64,000 nt of DNA. Origin: Capsulimonadaceae bacterium. GTDB taxonomy: Bacteria > Armatimonadota > Armatimonadia > Armatimonadales > Capsulimonadaceae. The position numbers and the translations under genes were made by a program. The notes under the pieces are model-generated. The model saw only the letters and a program-made list of their open reading frames with translations. It did not search any database and was not told the origin of the DNA. The stretch covers positions 28,025 to 92,024 of the forward strand of contig JARLGU010000060.1 in NCBI GenBank assembly GCA_031292625.1, given 5' to 3'. Below, in pieces: positions 35,534 through 43,889 of the stretch; within the stretch, counting starts at the first letter, position 1; each line of letters begins with the position of its first letter.

Positions 35534-36280
35534 TTATCCGATAATGGCCAAGCCGCCGTCGGGGGCGATTACCGCGCCCGTGATAAATCCGGCAAGGTCC
35601 GATGCGTAGAAGACGACCACGCGCGCAACATCGTCCGGCTCGGCGAGTCTGCCGAGCGGTGTTCGTCCGGCAACCTCCGCCCGCGCGACTTCGGGGAGGC
35701 CCTGCGAATAATCGGTCAGCGTCATTCCGGGCGACACGGCGTTTACTGTGATATGATGCGAACCCAGTTCGCGCGCGAGCGTCCGCGTGATCGCAAGCAC
35801 GGCCGCTTTTGCCGCCGTATGCGCGCCATAGCCGGCGGCGGGCCTGTGAACGAGCGTTGCGACGAAGTTAACGATCCGGCCGCCTCCCTGGGCCTTCATA
35901 TGAGGGATGACCGATTGGGTCGTATGGAACATCGTGCCGACGACTCCGTTGAACTCATCGACATAAGCCTCCCATTGGTCGTTCTCAAAGACCATATCCG
36001 CGTGAAAGCTCGCTGCGTTGTTGACGAGCGCATCGACTCTTCCGAAGCGCTCGATCGCCGCCTCGATCAGCCCGGCCGCCTCGTCAGCGTTTGTCAGGTC
36101 GGCCTGACGCGGATAAACCGAGCCTGGAAACTGGGCGACGAGTTCGTCGATGCCCGCGCTGGATCGGCGGAAATGCGCGACAACCTTTGCACCCTCTCCG
36201 GCAAGTTGCCGTACGATTGCGCTGCCAATGCCTCGCCCAGCTCCCGTGACCACCGCCACCTTGTCCGTTAACAGCGCCAT
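35534..36280 (-). CDS. SDR-family protein with altered catalytic residues
   Basis: A 248-aa protein with classical SDR architecture: TGAGRGIGSA cofactor loop (residues 12-21), VNNAAS (86-91) and the C-terminal DDVARVVVFYASDLAGFITG plus DGGLAI. At the active site, however, the Ser position reads VNFVATLV (Ala141) and the Tyr position reads GAHTAAKAAV (His154), while Lys158 is kept. A Tyr at 151 is three residues too early. It therefore looks unable to perform the normal Ser-Tyr-Lys reduction. It is followed in the same direction by nothing close, and preceded 38 bp upstream by the isochorismatase-like gene, so the two are probably an operon. Confidence 0.85.
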   Translation of the reverse strand: MALLTDKVAVVTGAGRGIGSAIVRQLAGEGAKVVAHFRRSSAGIDELVAQFPGSVYPRQADLTNADEAAGLIEAAIERFGRVDALVNNAASFHADMVFENDQWEAYVDEFNGVVGTMFHTTQSVIPHMKAQGGGRIVNFVATLVHRPAAGYGAHTAAKAAVLAITRTLARELGSHHITVNAVSPGMTLTDYSQGLPEVARAEVAGRTPLGRLAEPDDVARVVVFYASDLAGFITGAVIAPDGGLAIIG

Positions 36281-36318
36281 GATATTATCCGTCGCTTACC
36301 TATTCTCTAACGTGATGC

Positions 36319-36879
36319 CTATTTGACCAGCGCGTGGATCGCCTTGAACTCTGGCGCGGAAGCCTCGTACAGCCACTCGAATACGGCCTGCTCGGATGCG
36401 CACGGGACAACGCCGCTCGCCTTTAGCTTTTCTAGCCCCAGAAGATGGCGTGCCTCGGTTCGCGACGATACGGCATCCGCGGCGACGTGGACCTGATAGC
36501 CCCGATGCTGCAGATCGAGCGCTGTTTGCGTGATGCAGATATGGGTCTCTATCCCGCAGAGCAGTACCTGATGGTAGCCTGCTATTGCCGCGTTGAAGCC
36601 ATCGCTTCCGCAGCACGAAAAGACCAGCTTGTCGAACGTGGGCGGCGTCTGGTCGCCGAAAATACTGGCGATCTCGGGAATGATCCCGCCCATTCGCTTG
36701 GCATACTGGAGCGTTGCGACTACGGGAATCTGCAGGGCTTGAGCGGCTTGAATCAGCAGCTTGCAGTGCTCGATAACGCGCTCGCGCTCGAAGGACGCGC
36801 CGAGAAACGGCTCTTGCAAATCAACCGCGACAAGCACCGATGTGGATCGGTTTAGGAGACAAGGATGTCGTGCAATCAT
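36319..36879 (-). CDS. Isochorismatase-family cysteine hydrolase
   Basis: A 186-aa protein of the isochorismatase/nicotinamidase superfamily. The catalytic triad can be read as Asp in LVAVDLQEPFLG, Lys in FDKLVFSCCGSDGF and Cys in GIETHICITQTALDL. Short members of this type often hydrolyse amides or have unknown roles. It lies 38 bp upstream of the atypical SDR on the same strand. A 287-bp non-coding region containing a dispersed repeat separates it from glyA's promoter. Confidence 0.85.
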   Translation of the reverse strand: MIARHPCLLNRSTSVLVAVDLQEPFLGASFERERVIEHCKLLIQAAQALQIPVVATLQYAKRMGGIIPEIASIFGDQTPPTFDKLVFSCCGSDGFNAAIAGYHQVLLCGIETHICITQTALDLQHRGYQVHVAADAVSSRTEARHLLGLEKLKASGVVPCASEQAVFEWLYEASAPEFKAIHALVK

Positions 36880-37207
36880 GGCCTCTATCGTACCCGATGA
36901 CGTCCCCTGAGCGCAAAGGCTCTAGATCTCTTCGAGAACGGGATAGCACCTGGAATGATTTGCCTTCCTCTCGACGCGCTGCGCGTCTTCCCGCCGAGGA
37001 CGGCAAGGACCCCGTCATCCCGACCCTTCGACTCGCCCGGGACCTTCGGCGGGAGGGGGAAGAATGGGACGCACACGGCGTTTTGTAATGAAACGCCGTC
37101 TTCGGCGGGCGAAAAATGGCCAGCCCGGCCAGAGAGGGCATTTTAAATCTTAAAGTGCGATCCCATTGATCTCTTCGAGTCGATCTGCCGCTCTTTCTCA
37201 TTCGCAC
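36880..37207. other. Intergenic region with repeat and hairpins
   Basis: No gene. It contains the MPSLAG repeat copy 2, a perfect hairpin ACGGCGTTT/AAACGCCGT near 37074-37098, and a 12-bp direct repeat GATCTCTTCGAG at 36925-36936 and 37168-37179 that brackets all of this, as insertion-generated repeats would. Confidence 0.5.
37111..37141 (-). repeat. Dispersed MPSLAG repeat, copy 2
   Basis: On the minus strand it reads ATGCCCTCT-CT-GGCCGGGCTGGCC-ATTTTTC, matching copies at 8489 and 40316. Confidence 0.7.
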
Positions 37208-37237
37208 TTGACAGGGCCGCGCGCGGCTCACCATAAT
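37208..37237 (+). promoter_or_regulatory. glyA promoter
   Basis: TTGACA (37208-37213), an 18-bp spacer and CATAAT (37232-37237), ending about 30 bp before the ZTP aptamer. Confidence 0.7.
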
Positions 37238-37265
37238 AGACTCACAACCCCAACATTGATGCGCC

Positions 37266-37337
37266 TCCGGTCACTGGCGAGAACTGTGGGATACCACGAG
37301 GGAGCCGGAGAGTTTGCGGGTGCCGCTCGCCTGGGCA
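37266..37337 (+). promoter_or_regulatory. ZTP (pfl) riboswitch aptamer
   Basis: The sequence shows the hallmarks of the ZTP/ZMP aptamer: CACTGGCGA at 37271-37279 pairing with TCGCC in TCGCCTGGGCA at 37327-37337, a P2 hairpin (CTGTGG-GATA-CCACGAG), the GGGAGCC segment, and the invariant CGCCTGGGC near the 3' end. ZTP riboswitches sense the folate-deficiency signal ZMP/ZTP and commonly switch on glyA, purH and folate genes. The gene downstream is glyA, and a terminator follows directly. Confidence 0.9.
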
Positions 37338-37376
37338 AGGACTTCGAAACACGTGCGTTCGACAGTCCTTTTTTAT
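37337..37376 (+). terminator. Expression-platform terminator of ZTP riboswitch
   Basis: AAGGACT (from 37337) pairs with AGTCCTT (37364-37370), followed by a T-run TTTTTT, immediately downstream of the aptamer. Ligand binding would be expected to prevent it and allow glyA read-through. Confidence 0.8.
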
Positions 37377-37420
37377 TTTCGCGCCGAGCGCCGATGCGTC
37401 CGGCAAAAGGAGTTTCTAAG

Positions 37421-38965
37421 ATGAGTGTCTCAGGCTTGCTCACTCAGTACCTTTCGTCGCTAAATGGCGCCGCGCCCGATGCCGGCGCGACGGCGTTGTA
37501 CGCATCGCTCGATTCGGTTGCGTCGGTGTCCCCCAGCATCGCGCGGTCGATCGTCACCGAACTGCGCGATCAACGGCATAATCTTAAACTGATCGCAAGT
37601 GAAAACTACTGCTCGCTGGCGACGCAGCAGGCACATGGCAACTTGCTCACCGACAAGTATTCGGAAGGCTATGCCGGCCACCGGTTCTACGCCGGTTGCG
37701 ACAACGTCGATGTTATCGAGGCCGAAGCCTCGTCCCTGGCGCGTGAGCTTTTCGGCGCCGATCATGCCTACGTTCAGCCGCACTCTGGGGCCGACGCCAA
37801 TCTGGTCGCATTTCTCAGCATTCTCTCCGCGCGCGTTCAGACGCCTGCGGTCGAGCAGCTTGGCGAAACGGACCTGTCCAAGCTCAGCCGCGAGCAGTGG
37901 GCAATTGTCCGGGAGAAGTTCCATAGCCAGCGCCTCCTCGCGCTTGACTACTACTCGGGCGGCCACCTGACACACGGTTATCGCCACAACGTATCCAGTC
38001 AGCTTTTCGACGCCTATTCCTACAGCGTGAGCAAAGAGACGGGCCTGATCGACCTCGATGCCTTGCGCGCTCAGGTGAAGGAGCTCAAGCCGCTCATCCT
38101 TCTGGCTGGCTACAGCGCCTATCCGCGAAAGATCAACTTCGCGAAGATGCGCGAGATCGCCGACGAGGTTGGGGCGGTCTTCATGGTGGATATGGCCCAT
38201 TTCGCCGGCCTCGTCGCCGGGAAGGTCTTCACCGGAGATTTCGATCCGGTCGCGCATGCGCACGTCGTTACGTCGACCACGCACAAGACGCTGCGCGGAC
38301 CGCGCGGCGGCATCGTGCTGTGCAAGAGCGAGTTTGCAGAGTTCGTCAATAAGGGCTGTCCGGAGATCCTGGGCGGACCGCTGCCGCACGCAATGGCCGC
38401 CAAGGCGATCGCCTTCCGTGAGGCAACTCGTCCCGAGTTCCGCACCTATGCCGCCAAGATCGTCGAGAACGCCGCGACACTGGCGGAGGCCGCGATGTCG
38501 GAGGGGATGGATGTGCTGACCGGCGGAACAGACAACCACTTGTTGCTGATCAACGTCCAGAAAACGTTCGGCCTCACCGGACGTCAGGCGGAAACCGCGC
38601 TTCGTGAAAGCGGAATTACGCTTAATCGCAACTCGATCCCGTTCGATCCGAACGGCCCATGGTATACGAGCGGCCTGCGTGTCGGCACCCCGGCGACCAC
38701 GACGCTTGGTATGGGGGCGGCCGAGATGAAGGAGATCGCCTCGATCTTCAAGCTGGCGCTCTCGAATACCCGCCCGACGGTCACGAAATCCGGCGAGGCA
38801 AGCCGCGCGAAGTACGTGATTGCCCCTGCCGCGTTGAAGGAAGCGAAGGCGCGGATCGAAGCGTTGATCAGTCAGTTCCCGCTCTACCCGAACCTGAACC
38901 TGGATCTGATGCTCTCCGTCTACCCGGCCCTCACGCACGACGAGATCGTCGCCGCGCAGGCATAA
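37421..38965 (+). CDS. glyA: Serine hydroxymethyltransferase
   Basis: A 514-aa PLP enzyme that converts serine and tetrahydrofolate to glycine and 5,10-methylene-THF. The signature motifs are present: LIASENYCS, NLLTDKYSEGYAGHRFYAG, the PLP-lysine motif VVTSTTHKTLRGPRGG, and the C-terminal RVGTPA. It is longer than the usual 415-430 residues because of an insert (LGETDLSKLSREQWAIVREK, about residues 145-165) and a C-terminal extension, as in the long SHMT forms of some phyla. AAAGGAG is 8 nt before the ATG at 37421; the frame is open further upstream only because it reads through the riboswitch. Control by ZMP/ZTP through 37266-37376. Confidence 0.96.
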   Translation: MSVSGLLTQYLSSLNGAAPDAGATALYASLDSVASVSPSIARSIVTELRDQRHNLKLIASENYCSLATQQAHGNLLTDKYSEGYAGHRFYAGCDNVDVIEAEASSLARELFGADHAYVQPHSGADANLVAFLSILSARVQTPAVEQLGETDLSKLSREQWAIVREKFHSQRLLALDYYSGGHLTHGYRHNVSSQLFDAYSYSVSKETGLIDLDALRAQVKELKPLILLAGYSAYPRKINFAKMREIADEVGAVFMVDMAHFAGLVAGKVFTGDFDPVAHAHVVTSTTHKTLRGPRGGIVLCKSEFAEFVNKGCPEILGGPLPHAMAAKAIAFREATRPEFRTYAAKIVENAATLAEAAMSEGMDVLTGGTDNHLLLINVQKTFGLTGRQAETALRESGITLNRNSIPFDPNGPWYTSGLRVGTPATTTLGMGAAEMKEIASIFKLALSNTRPTVTKSGEASRAKYVIAPAALKEAKARIEALISQFPLYPNLNLDLMLSVYPALTHDEIVAAQA

Positions 38966-38990
38966 CCGGCGCTCGCGATCGATGTAACCC

Positions 38991-39028
38991 GTAGCCCGCC
39001 TTTCCGCGAACGTGGGAGGGCGGGCTAC
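38991..39028. terminator. Hairpin after glyA
   Basis: GTAGCCCGCC/GGCGGGCTAC, a 10-bp stem 25 bp after the glyA stop; the T-tract is poor. Confidence 0.5.
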
Positions 39029-39048
39029 TACTTGCATAGCTACGGGCA

Positions 39049-39168
39049 TCACGCCCGAAGCGAAATGACCGTCACTGGTCGACGGCTGACGATGACCGGA
39101 CGTTTTGCCGTGCGGTCACGTTGCCACGGATTACCCACCTGCATCATCGCCCCAATTCGCGCGCTCAC
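39049..39168 (-). CDS. Possible 39-aa basic peptide overlapping the PilT-like gene
   Basis: A GTG codon overlaps the stop of the PilT-like gene (GTGA at 39165-39168) and opens a 39-codon frame for a basic peptide (GNPWQRDRTAKRPVIVSRRP in the middle). Stop-start overlap is typical of coupled translation, but the frame is short and not recognised, so chance remains likely. Confidence 0.25.
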   Translation of the reverse strand: MSARIGAMMQVGNPWQRDRTAKRPVIVSRRPVTVISLRA

Positions 39169-40238
39169 GCCGGACGCCGCCCGAGAACGGTCTTGTCCGA
39201 GATCCTGCCCTCCGCCTCGTCGAAATCGATGATGCCTTGCTTGTAAAGCATTTCAAGGCTGTCGTCAAGCGTTTGCATTCCGATCCGCCGCCCCTCCTTC
39301 ATGAGGGGGCCGATTTCCCAACGTCCGTCCTGAAGCGCCGCACGGATTTTGAGCGTCGCGATCATAATCTCATGCGCAGCCGCGCGCTCTCGTTGGGCTG
39401 CGCGCTGAATCAGCGCCGTGGACACAATGGCCTGCAGGTTCTGCGACAAAAGCTGCTGGATCCGCGCGCGCTGGCCGACGGCAAACGTGTCGAGAATTCC
39501 CTTGATGCAGGCGGTTACCGTTGGATACGGCATGACGGATAGGACCAACCGGCCCCGTTGAGCAAGCGTGCAAATCGACTCGAACGCCTGGGCATCCGGA
39601 ATCGACGAGGCGAACACGACATCGGCGTCGAGGCCACGGATGGCGTCCAACCCAACTTGAAACGAATCGACATCGTGTCCGATCATCATTTGGGTGACGA
39701 TGCTCTTGCGGCTGACGATGTCGTATTGGGGCGGGTCTTCGACCGTAGCGATTCGCTTAGTCTGGTTTTCGTTGATAATCCCAAGCAGCGCGGCGGCCAG
39801 ATTCGACTTGCCCGAGCCGCTTGCGCCGGTCACGATGATTACGCCGCGCCGGAATTGCAGCAATTGAGCGATTCGGGCAAGCTCCTCGTCAATCGCGACG
39901 AGGCTGTCCAGACTTGGTAGTTCGCTCGGCAGGATGCGGATCGTTGCAGCGACTTGACCGCGCTCGTGAAAGAGGCGGCAAATAAACCGGTTGCCCGCGT
40001 GCACGAGGGACGCATCCACGTAGCCTCGGCGATCCAGAGAGGCGCGCTGGTTGGGGGAGAGACGGTTGTTCAGCACTTCATCGATTGCCAGTTGCGCATC
40101 GGGACTCTTGTCGACGCGTACAAGGCCCTCCGCCGCCCTGATTGCAACCGGTTCGCCCGGCACCAGGTGCGCCGTGCTTGCGCCGCGCTCAAGGAGGTGC
40201 GCCAAGATCGCCTCGATCGTAATCATTTCTTCGCTCAT
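39165..40238 (-). CDS. PilT/GspE-like ATPase with degenerate active-site motifs
   Basis: A 357-aa protein with PilT-type layout: an N-terminal PAS-like module (to about 115), then the RecA-like core with Walker A GASGSGKS (138-145) and Asp box IATVEDPPQY (163-172). The Walker B region reads AIRGLDADVVFASSIPD (199-215) where active relatives have a Glu (GExRD), and the His box reads AQRGRLVLSVMPYP (226-239) instead of GHLVxxTLHT. Twitching-motility ATPases pull pili using these residues, so ATP hydrolysis is doubtful and a regulatory or binding role is more likely. Met 40238 is chosen because it begins the family-like sequence. It stands apart from other pilus genes. Confidence 0.78.
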   Translation of the reverse strand: MSEEMITIEAILAHLLERGASTAHLVPGEPVAIRAAEGLVRVDKSPDAQLAIDEVLNNRLSPNQRASLDRRGYVDASLVHAGNRFICRLFHERGQVAATIRILPSELPSLDSLVAIDEELARIAQLLQFRRGVIIVTGASGSGKSNLAAALLGIINENQTKRIATVEDPPQYDIVSRKSIVTQMMIGHDVDSFQVGLDAIRGLDADVVFASSIPDAQAFESICTLAQRGRLVLSVMPYPTVTACIKGILDTFAVGQRARIQQLLSQNLQAIVSTALIQRAAQRERAAAHEIMIATLKIRAALQDGRWEIGPLMKEGRRIGMQTLDDSLEMLYKQGIIDFDEAEGRISDKTVLGRRPA

Positions 40239-40556
40239 AACTCTTTTGTTCCACAACCGCGGGCCTAATCCCTCGTAAGGGGTGCGCTTCAAGATCAGGC
40301 AGCCAACGGAGGAAGATGCCCTCTACGGCCGGGCTGGCCGTTTTTGTTGCGCGCTTCAGCGCGGTCCATCCGCCCTAAACTTTAAACCACCCTCGTGTAC
40401 GCGAAGGCTGATCGTGAGCGGACCTGCACGCGCCGTCCGGATCGCGCGAAGTCGTCTCCAGTTTTATCCGGTTTCCGCCGACAATGGCGAATGGACAGTG
40501 CCCGGTAATTCTACGGGTATACGGTCTTCCACTTCCAGGCAAAGGAGGGAGCTACC
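40239..40556. other. Intergenic region between PilT-like gene and flgF
   Basis: It contains MPSLAG repeat copy 3 and the upstream region of flgF. No open frame of interest, and no sigma-28 box comparable to that of flgG was found. Confidence 0.5.
40316..40345 (+). repeat. Dispersed MPSLAG repeat, copy 3
   Basis: ATGCCCTCT-AC-GGCCGGGCTGGCC-GTTTTT, the third copy of the core found at 8489 and 37111. A GC-rich inverted repeat (GCGCGC/GCGCGG) follows. Confidence 0.7.
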
Positions 40557-41330
40557 ATGACGCGCGGAGTTTACATTGCGGCGACTGGCATGTTGGCCGA
40601 GGAAGCCGCTCAACAGGTCATCGCGCAGAATCTGGCGAACGCCAGCACGACCGGCTATAAAGAAGATATCCCGGTGTTTCGATCGTTTGACGAAAACCTG
40701 GTCTCTTTCGCGGACAGCAGCGGCAAAATGCTCGATACGTTGGGCTCGCTCGGAAACGGCGCGGCCTTTGACGCCGCAGTGACGGATTTCGGACAGGGGG
40801 GAATGCAGCAGACCGGCAATCCTCTCGATATCGCGATGACGGGCAACGCATTTATCGGTATTGCGACAGCCAATGGGACCTGTTACTCACGTGACGGGGC
40901 ATTGACTCTGAGTCGCGCGGGGGTTTTAGTGCAGGCCGCGAGCGGTCTGCCGGTCCTCGACGACAAGGGAGGGCAGATCCAGCTCTCCAACAAGATGACG
41001 AACGTTCATATCGACGCGGATGGCGTTATCAAGTCGGACGCGGGCGTCGCTGGCCGGATCGGGCTTTTTGCGATCAGCATGGCCCAGCGTCCGCGGAAGA
41101 TCGGCGGCAACCTGATCCAAACGACCATCGCGCCGCCGATTGTTGACGCCACGCGCGACCCTGGCGCGGGGGTGCGCTCGGGTTTCCTCGAGACATCGAA
41201 CGTCAACATCGTGCGCGAGATGGTTACGATGATCGCCGGGCTACGGGCCTACGAAGCGAACCAGAAGACGCTTCAGTCTCATGACTCGCTTGAAGAGAAG
41301 TCGGTGAACACGGTTGGCCGGGTAGGGTAG
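40557..41330 (+). CDS. flgF: Flagellar basal-body rod protein FlgF
   Basis: A 257-aa rod-family protein. The N-terminal rod motif is VYIAATGMLAEEAAQQVIAQ followed by NLANASTTGYKED, the middle has FIGIATANGTCYSRDGALTL, and the C-terminus carries GFLETSNVNIVREMVTMIAG plus LRAYEANQKT. This is the pattern of FlgF/FlgG; a second gene at 49927 is closer to FlgG, so this one is taken as FlgF, a proximal rod component. AAAGGAGGG precedes the ATG. It is normally adjacent to flgG, but here 8.6 kb with unrelated genes intervene. Confidence 0.85.
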   Translation: MTRGVYIAATGMLAEEAAQQVIAQNLANASTTGYKEDIPVFRSFDENLVSFADSSGKMLDTLGSLGNGAAFDAAVTDFGQGGMQQTGNPLDIAMTGNAFIGIATANGTCYSRDGALTLSRAGVLVQAASGLPVLDDKGGQIQLSNKMTNVHIDADGVIKSDAGVAGRIGLFAISMAQRPRKIGGNLIQTTIAPPIVDATRDPGAGVRSGFLETSNVNIVREMVTMIAGLRAYEANQKTLQSHDSLEEKSVNTVGRVG

Positions 41331-41340
41331 ATCGTTGCTG

Positions 41341-41369
41341 AAAAAGGGACTGACGAATATGTCAGTCCC
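41341..41369 (-). terminator. Terminator of the GntR/LacI-pseudopilin-glycosidase operon
   Basis: GGGACTGAC/GTCAGTCCC with a 6-nt loop. On the minus strand it is followed by TTTTT, and it lies 64 bp past the stop of the minus-strand glycosidase gene. It may also stop flgF transcription. Confidence 0.75.
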
Positions 41370-41432
41370 ATGAATCGTTGAGCCTCTGGCCGTCCGTCAC
41401 TCGGCCCAGAATCGCGCCCTTCGCCGCCCTCC

Positions 41433-43856
41433 CTATTCACACGAGATCGCGCGAACGTTGGATACCTCGATAGTCACGTGGTCGGCTGGCGTGTTAGCGC
41501 CGAACTTGATCCCCGTGATCGTCTTGGCGTCTAGCCGATCGGTTTGCGCCGGAGGCGAAAACGGTCCCCAGTCCATATCCTTAAACAAAATGATAACATG
41601 CGAATCGCCAGGCGCTGACGGAGCTGATTGCATGAATGCTGCGCCTCCGGCCTCGACAAGCATCATTCTCACGATCGTTTTGTCGTCCTGTGCATTCGTT
41701 CGCAGATCGAACGCGATTCCGTCAAAGCGGCTCAGATCAAGCTGCTGGTTAAACGTCAGGCTCGGATAGACCCATCGGTCGCCCTGATCGGCAAACGTCG
41801 CCGAAATGCGCAGGCCATTGGATATATCCGTGGCGGTCATGACGCCGTTGGAGGAGATCCCTGCTTGCCATCGCGCGGCGGGCAGAATGTCGAGAGGCTG
41901 GCTGCTCCGTATCGGCGCCGTGCTTGGGTCGGCGGCGAAGTCGCTGACGGATGGCGCGACATTCTCCGCGCCGAAATGGCCTCGCAGAGCAATGCGGCTA
42001 AAGCCTATGCGATCCACGTTCGTTGGCGTCACGGTGATCTTGGTCGATAGGCGCTCCATCGGAGCGAGCCGGCAGGCGATCGGTCCCTGCGGCGACGCGG
42101 TCCAACCGGATGGCAACGCGATGTCAATTGTCCCGGAGTGGGTCGCCGACTTGTCAAAGTTGTATGCTTGAACCATAAACTCGAACGGTTTGGCGACAGC
42201 GTAGACGTAGGATCTGATGCGTTGATCTTCCGGCGCGATCGCGAAACCGCTGAGGACGATGCGGGAAGGCTTCGGCGCTCTCGTTGTCACGGCGTGGCTT
42301 GCCGGCCGAAGTTCCTCGGGCTTTACCTGCAGCGGCGCGCCTAATACATAGACGACATCTTCGCCGACCGGAACTTGCGCCACGCCGTGGACGGATGGTA
42401 TCGATGACTGCGCGCCGAAGATGTTTGCGACCGTGACGCTGTTCTTTTTTGCGAGCACTGCAAGGTTTCCAGGCTCCTTGGACCAGCACGCGAGCACGGA
42501 TCCGGCGGGCGTGTCGAACAAGAGCGCGGTTACGCCGGAAGGCGCGGGATAGCGTCCCTTATACCGTGCTTCGCCGAGGATGTTTGCGGCGCAGGAGAGA
42601 GAAATGAAGGACGGATAGGGCGTCAGATCTGGTTTGAGCGCGCCAAACTGAACGCCGTTTTCGAGATAATCCGGCAGCACGAAGAAGAAATACCGCTCGA
42701 TGCCGGCGGCAAGCGCCGACGCGCCGGCGCATCCGACGAAGCGGGCCTGCGTAGCCTGTTCCGTCGCGGTCAAGAGGCGATGATCCGCTCCATCCGTGCC
42801 TTTGAGACCGATGCCTCCCTCGGTCAGCCAACTGGGCCGAATCGCGGCGTTTTTGACCGCGAGGAAATCTTCGTGTTGATCCAGCCACTCCGCGTACAAG
42901 TCGGGTCTGTTGTATTCGTGCCAGTTAAACTTGTCGAAGTAGTCCGTGATCCCACTCTCGTAGATATTCGCGCAAAAGTTACCGCTGGGCTTCCACTTCG
43001 GCGACTGGGCGGAGGAACCCATAAGGACCGTTGCCGACGGATTGCCGTCCTTAATGCCCCAATAGGCCGCCTTTTGCAGCGCTGCGAACCGGTCGCCAAG
43101 GTCCGGCCAGAATCCAGGGGCATCTTCTTCGTTCCACACCTCCCAGGCTCCGATCTCGCGGCTCCAGTGGCGAGACGCGGCGTATGTCCAATTGTAGACG
43201 TCGCGTAGATCGTCCGCCGCCCGTGTATCCTTGCGTCCGGCGTGCGTCCACTGCGGCGAATCGTGCCAGATTTGGTCGATATTGACGCCTTGCGAAGACA
43301 GATCCTTCATGGTCGAGTCGTACGCCGACCAATTGAGGCTTCCTTTGACAGGTTCCGTGCGCCCCCAAGAGGTTCGCTCACGGACCCAGGGAATGCCCGC
43401 GAGCGCGACAAGGCGAGCGAACGGCAGGCGGAGCGATTCGTCCTTGATCAACCATGCGCTCGCGGCGTCCGCGGCAATGCGGCCCGATCGGGGCAACGAA
43501 ACGCCCTTCCGATTGAGGACTACGCCGAAGCTAACGGCGACCTCTTCATGCGCGTCGACGCAATGCATCTCGTACCAGCCAGGCGGCAGCGCGGGCAAGA
43601 CCAGCTCGTCACCCATTGGAGCGAGCGCTTGCGCGACCACCGTGTGTCCCCAGAAGTCGGTGATCGAGTATTTAACCGCTCCGTCGCCCGAAATGTGGAA
43701 AGCCATCTTCGTGTCCTGCGCGAAGACGTTGCCGGGAGCGCCGGACGCGATCGTGAGACGTTGGGCTTGCGGTGCATCGGTTGCCGCCGCGGCCAGGCAA
43801 CTCGTGCACAATACGAGTGCGGTAACTGCAATGATCCGAACGCTTTTTGTTAGCAT
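41433..43856 (-). CDS. Secreted clan GH-A glycoside hydrolase (GH39-like)
   Basis: An 807-aa exported enzyme (signal peptide SVRIIAVTALVLCTSCLAAA). After an N-terminal beta-domain (about 30-120), residues 125-440 form a GH-A barrel: acid/base E243 in GAWEVWNEEDAPGFW and nucleophile E346 in RPSWLTEGGIG, with the WHEYNRP strand between. GH39-type xylosidases and related enzymes share this arrangement. The remaining 360 residues are beta-rich accessory domains, ending in a CBM-like sandwich (LDLSRFDGIAFDLRTNAQDD). It is the last gene of an operon with a pseudopilin (33 bp upstream) and a GntR/LacI regulator. Exact substrate unknown. Confidence 0.78.
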   Translation of the reverse strand: MLTKSVRIIAVTALVLCTSCLAAAATDAPQAQRLTIASGAPGNVFAQDTKMAFHISGDGAVKYSITDFWGHTVVAQALAPMGDELVLPALPPGWYEMHCVDAHEEVAVSFGVVLNRKGVSLPRSGRIAADAASAWLIKDESLRLPFARLVALAGIPWVRERTSWGRTEPVKGSLNWSAYDSTMKDLSSQGVNIDQIWHDSPQWTHAGRKDTRAADDLRDVYNWTYAASRHWSREIGAWEVWNEEDAPGFWPDLGDRFAALQKAAYWGIKDGNPSATVLMGSSAQSPKWKPSGNFCANIYESGITDYFDKFNWHEYNRPDLYAEWLDQHEDFLAVKNAAIRPSWLTEGGIGLKGTDGADHRLLTATEQATQARFVGCAGASALAAGIERYFFFVLPDYLENGVQFGALKPDLTPYPSFISLSCAANILGEARYKGRYPAPSGVTALLFDTPAGSVLACWSKEPGNLAVLAKKNSVTVANIFGAQSSIPSVHGVAQVPVGEDVVYVLGAPLQVKPEELRPASHAVTTRAPKPSRIVLSGFAIAPEDQRIRSYVYAVAKPFEFMVQAYNFDKSATHSGTIDIALPSGWTASPQGPIACRLAPMERLSTKITVTPTNVDRIGFSRIALRGHFGAENVAPSVSDFAADPSTAPIRSSQPLDILPAARWQAGISSNGVMTATDISNGLRISATFADQGDRWVYPSLTFNQQLDLSRFDGIAFDLRTNAQDDKTIVRMMLVEAGGAAFMQSAPSAPGDSHVIILFKDMDWGPFSPPAQTDRLDAKTITGIKFGANTPADHVTIEVSNVRAISCE

Positions 43857-43889
43857 GCAAAAGTTATCCTTGGGATAATGACGGCGAGT

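Noticed and set aside
37166..37420. N-terminal extension of glyA
   Set aside because: The in-frame extension would translate the promoter, ZTP aptamer and terminator; AAAGGAG before 37421 sets the start.
37460..39052. 530-codon minus-strand frame across glyA
   Set aside because: Antisense shadow of glyA, Arg-rich with no family features.
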